Assembly (NCBI RefSeq): GCF_018618415.1
Contig: NZ_JACSMA010000001.1
Location: 1,204,667-1,268,666 of the forward strand
DNA from: Exiguobacterium sp. s146
GTDB lineage: Bacteria > Bacillota > Bacilli > Exiguobacteriales > Exiguobacteriaceae
Reading direction: 5' to 3'
Length of the DNA stretch: 64,000 nt
The notes under the pieces were generated by a model, which worked only from the letters and a program-made list of their open reading frames with translations, was not told where the DNA came from and did no database searches. Below are positions 62,092 to 64,000 of the stretch, one piece after another; the stretch's first letter is position 1, and the number at the start of each line of letters is the position of its first letter. Position numbers and translations under genes: made by a program.

Positions 62092-62763
62092 TCAAATTGA
62101 GGTCGGGAAACTGTTCAACCGTGATCTCATCAACTCAAAGCGCGGTTTGTCTTCGGCCTCCACTTGCTGGATAAGGCGGTCGAGTGCGGCGACACCTTCC
62201 CCCTGTAGCGCAGCGTCTAGATGACCGGTCAGTTTAATCGACGCGAACGTACTTGCCATGATAGCGACGTCACAGTCGAAGCCATATTCATATGTCGCCC
62301 AGTCGTCCGGGCTCGACACGTCCCGCTCCATCCAGCCCGACACGATGTCGTACGCCCCGACGAGAAAATCGATGTCCCGCTGTTTTCGAATCGCATCCTC
62401 GAACATCACGAGAACGTCGGCCCCTTAGTCACTGCCGAACGGACTGTACTCATCCCTGCAATCCAAGTAAAAATCCTCCTGAAAATGATCATTGAACCGA
62501 GGGTGTGCGGTGAGTCGGTCAGGACCGACTTCCGGGTCGTCGACATAAATGAAGTCGTCCCAATCAATCTCGGTCTCGATGTACCCTTTCCGGAGTTTCT
62601 GGCGAACCAGCTTGTCCGCTTCTTTCTGACAGACGTCCTCCGATTCGAACGATTTGATTTGCACTTTCCCGATTGTCCCGAGCTTTCCGTAATGTAAGGC
62701 GAACTCGTCGGACCCGACACGGATGTTCCAAAACTTCGTGGTGTGTTGTAAGTAGGTTTGCAT
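62092..62763 (-). pseudogene. WGR-domain protein interrupted by TAA
   Basis: The frame from ATG 62763 reads a WGR domain (NIRVGSDEFALHYGKLGTIGKVQIKSF, about residues 10-40), then EYSPFGSD, TAA (62425-62427), then continues in the same frame as GADVLVMFEDAIRKQRDIDFLVGAYDIV to 62092. The two halves form one 223-codon gene; a GAA codon would become TAA by one change. WGR proteins otherwise accompany DNA-binding or ADP-ribosylating enzymes; this one has no known partner. Confidence 0.78.
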
Positions 62764-63057
62764 CTGCTCATCCCCATATCGCTTAAGATGTTTTCATTAT
62801 ACGCAGAATTTGAACGATGAAGGACCAGATCAATCTAATGTAATTAAATTCAATTATTGACATTATTTTTTTATAATGGAATATATAAGTATAAACTTAT
62901 GCGATGTAGTAACGGTTTGATTGGTAGACCCGTTTTTTTTATCAATAGAATCAAATAGAAGGTGAATCACTTCTGCGAAATAAAGTAGCAATGTGTATTC
63001 TACTAACAATAACTTAATCTTACAAAAGTAGGCAGGCATTTTGATGATGGAGGGTTT

Positions 63058-63759
63058 ATGCAGAAAAGAAAAATGTATTATTTTATCATTTCGACCTTGG
63101 TCATCCTCGCTTTATTTAAAACCGGCGGGACTTTCCTTTATGGAATGATTGTAGATCGTCCCACCCAACAAGACATGTCGGGAAATCCAAGGTATATCGA
63201 CGGTGAGTTGGCAACCTTTAAAGACAAAACAGAGAATCTAGAGGATACTAATGATATACCGAAGTGGTATGATCTTTTGTCGAAAGAACGGTTTGAGAAG
63301 AAGACGTCTGGCGAAGATCAAGAGACTGTTTCAGATGTCCTAAAATGGGCAGTTATAGCTTTCTTGCTCATTTTATTTCTCAAGTACTACAAGCGCGTAC
63401 GAAACTGGTGGGATAAGCGGCGACGCAAAGCGACACCGTCCTCAGCTGACGAGAGACCATTATCATCTCGAGCCAACATGAACACGGTGACCAATACAAC
63501 ACCAACCTTTCTTTATGCCTCTGATACTGAGCTTGGGAAACTACTCGTGGAGTTGAATGACATCTTGAGCGACACTCAAAAACGAAAACCTCACGAGACC
63601 GTCTCAGAGTGGTTTGCACGCATTCGATTCGAACAATCTGTGAAACCTTATGCCGATGTACGATATGGAGAACTGGACGTGATCGACGAGCGCTCACTTC
63701 ATGATTTCAAAGTATCTGTCAGACAATACATCCAACACTATAAAGGAGAGAAATCTTGA
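63058..63759 (+). CDS. Membrane protein with DUF4129-like tail, cluster 3
   Basis: A 233-residue protein with helices at about residues 7-27 and 100-118 and a C-terminal region (RKPHETVSEWFARIRF) like the cluster 2 copy at 53319. ATG follows ATGGAGGG. Its TGA overlaps the moxR ATG (TGATG). The preceding 294 bases have no gene and are AT-rich. Confidence 0.78.
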   Translation: MQKRKMYYFIISTLVILALFKTGGTFLYGMIVDRPTQQDMSGNPRYIDGELATFKDKTENLEDTNDIPKWYDLLSKERFEKKTSGEDQETVSDVLKWAVIAFLLILFLKYYKRVRNWWDKRRRKATPSSADERPLSSRANMNTVTNTTPTFLYASDTELGKLLVELNDILSDTQKRKPHETVSEWFARIRFEQSVKPYADVRYGELDVIDERSLHDFKVSVRQYIQHYKGEKS

Positions 63760-64000
63760 TGAACATTCGTACGATGATTGAGGAAATCAACCAAGTCTAT
63801 TTGGGCAATCCGACAGTAGTAGAGTTGTGTGTGACATCACTTTTGGCAAACGGACATGTTCTCTTAGAAGATGTACCGGGCACCGGAAAGACGATGTTGG
63901 CCAAGACATTGGCGACGAGTTTCCACGGCGACTTTTCAAGAATTCAGTTCACAGCCGACTTATTACCGTCAGATATTGTCGGTTCAGATTTTTTCAATCT
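63759..64000 (+). CDS. MoxR-family AAA+ ATPase, cluster 3, N-terminal part
   Basis: The first 80 codons lie in the window. Walker A is EDVPGTGKTMLAKT; the later FTADLLPSDIVGSDFFN matches the cluster 2 MoxR almost position for position. It overlaps the upstream membrane protein gene by one base. A DUF58 gene would be expected beyond the right edge. Confidence 0.92.
   Translation, partial: MNIRTMIEEINQVYLGNPTVVELCVTSLLANGHVLLEDVPGTGKTMLAKTLATSFHGDFSRIQFTADLLPSDIVGSDFFN

Overview
The window looks like a chromosomal segment of a moderately GC-rich member of the Bacillales, most likely Exiguobacterium or a close relative. This rests on the yneT-parE-parC gene order, two SAM-I (S-box) riboswitches, strong AGGAGG-type ribosome binding sites, frequent TTG and GTG starts, two WalR-like boxes ahead of a LysM/3D cell-wall protein, and families such as YdbS/YdbT, MetNPQ, an Spx paralogue and VanZ/VanR/VanS. 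The genus call is an inference from gene content and style. No rRNA, tRNA, CRISPR array, insertion sequence or prophage gene was seen.

Layout. 1-2.8 kb: start of a peptide transporter, an MFS efflux pump behind a leader-peptide attenuator, and an AI-2E family membrane protein. 2.9-8.1 kb: two S-box transcription units (aminotransferase plus Fe-type alcohol dehydrogenase, then metQ-metN-metP). 8.1-13.3 kb: Spx-like protein, broken DUF302 gene, three lipoproteins, a soluble PAS chemoreceptor. 13.3-16.4 kb: an AT-rich island whose core (a MerR/TipAS regulator and an Hsp33-like chaperone) lies between two 28-bp sites with the 11-6-11 layout of dif. 16.4-20.8 kb: YgjP-type peptidase, PatB-like C-S lyase, two unknown genes. 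20.8-23.2 kb: a GGDEF-Xer recombinase operon bounded by two near-identical 27-bp palindromic dif-like repeats. 23.3-28.2 kb: yneT-parE-parC. 28.2-34.5 kb: small enzymes, a SatA-like acetyltransferase near another dif-like sequence, and an amino-acid ABC transporter lacking its ATPase. 34.6-37.8 kb: first MoxR-DUF58 cluster. 37.8-47.5 kb: cardiolipin synthase, LysM/3D protein, AraC regulators, SDR, and a 6-phospho-beta-glucosidase divergent from its GntR regulator. 47.5-54.1 kb (minus strand): immunity-type genes (SUFU, CPCC, barstar fusion), GNAT, DinB, and a second MoxR-DUF58 cluster. 55.4-57.2 kb: purine-type permease and an Fst-like type I toxin with a convergent antisense RNA. 57.4-62.8 kb: vanZ-vanR-vanS-like operon, ydbS-ydbT, and a broken WGR gene. 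63-64 kb: start of a third MoxR cluster.

How parts fit together. The S-box units share control by S-adenosylmethionine: one imports methionine (MetNPQ), the other probably handles the keto acid of methionine. The three MoxR clusters pair an AAA+ ATPase with a DUF58 protein and a small membrane protein, probably for envelope or protein-complex maturation. Xer-type sites recur next to accessory genes, which suggests site-specific recombination has shaped this segment.

An unusual number of otherwise intact-looking genes carry one early in-frame stop or a likely one-base frameshift (1.7-2.8, 8.7, 14.2, 42.4, 43.4, 55.4 and 62.4 kb). Stop codons end other genes normally, so this is not a recoded genome. 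Either genes are decaying or the assembly contains errors; the sequence alone does not decide.
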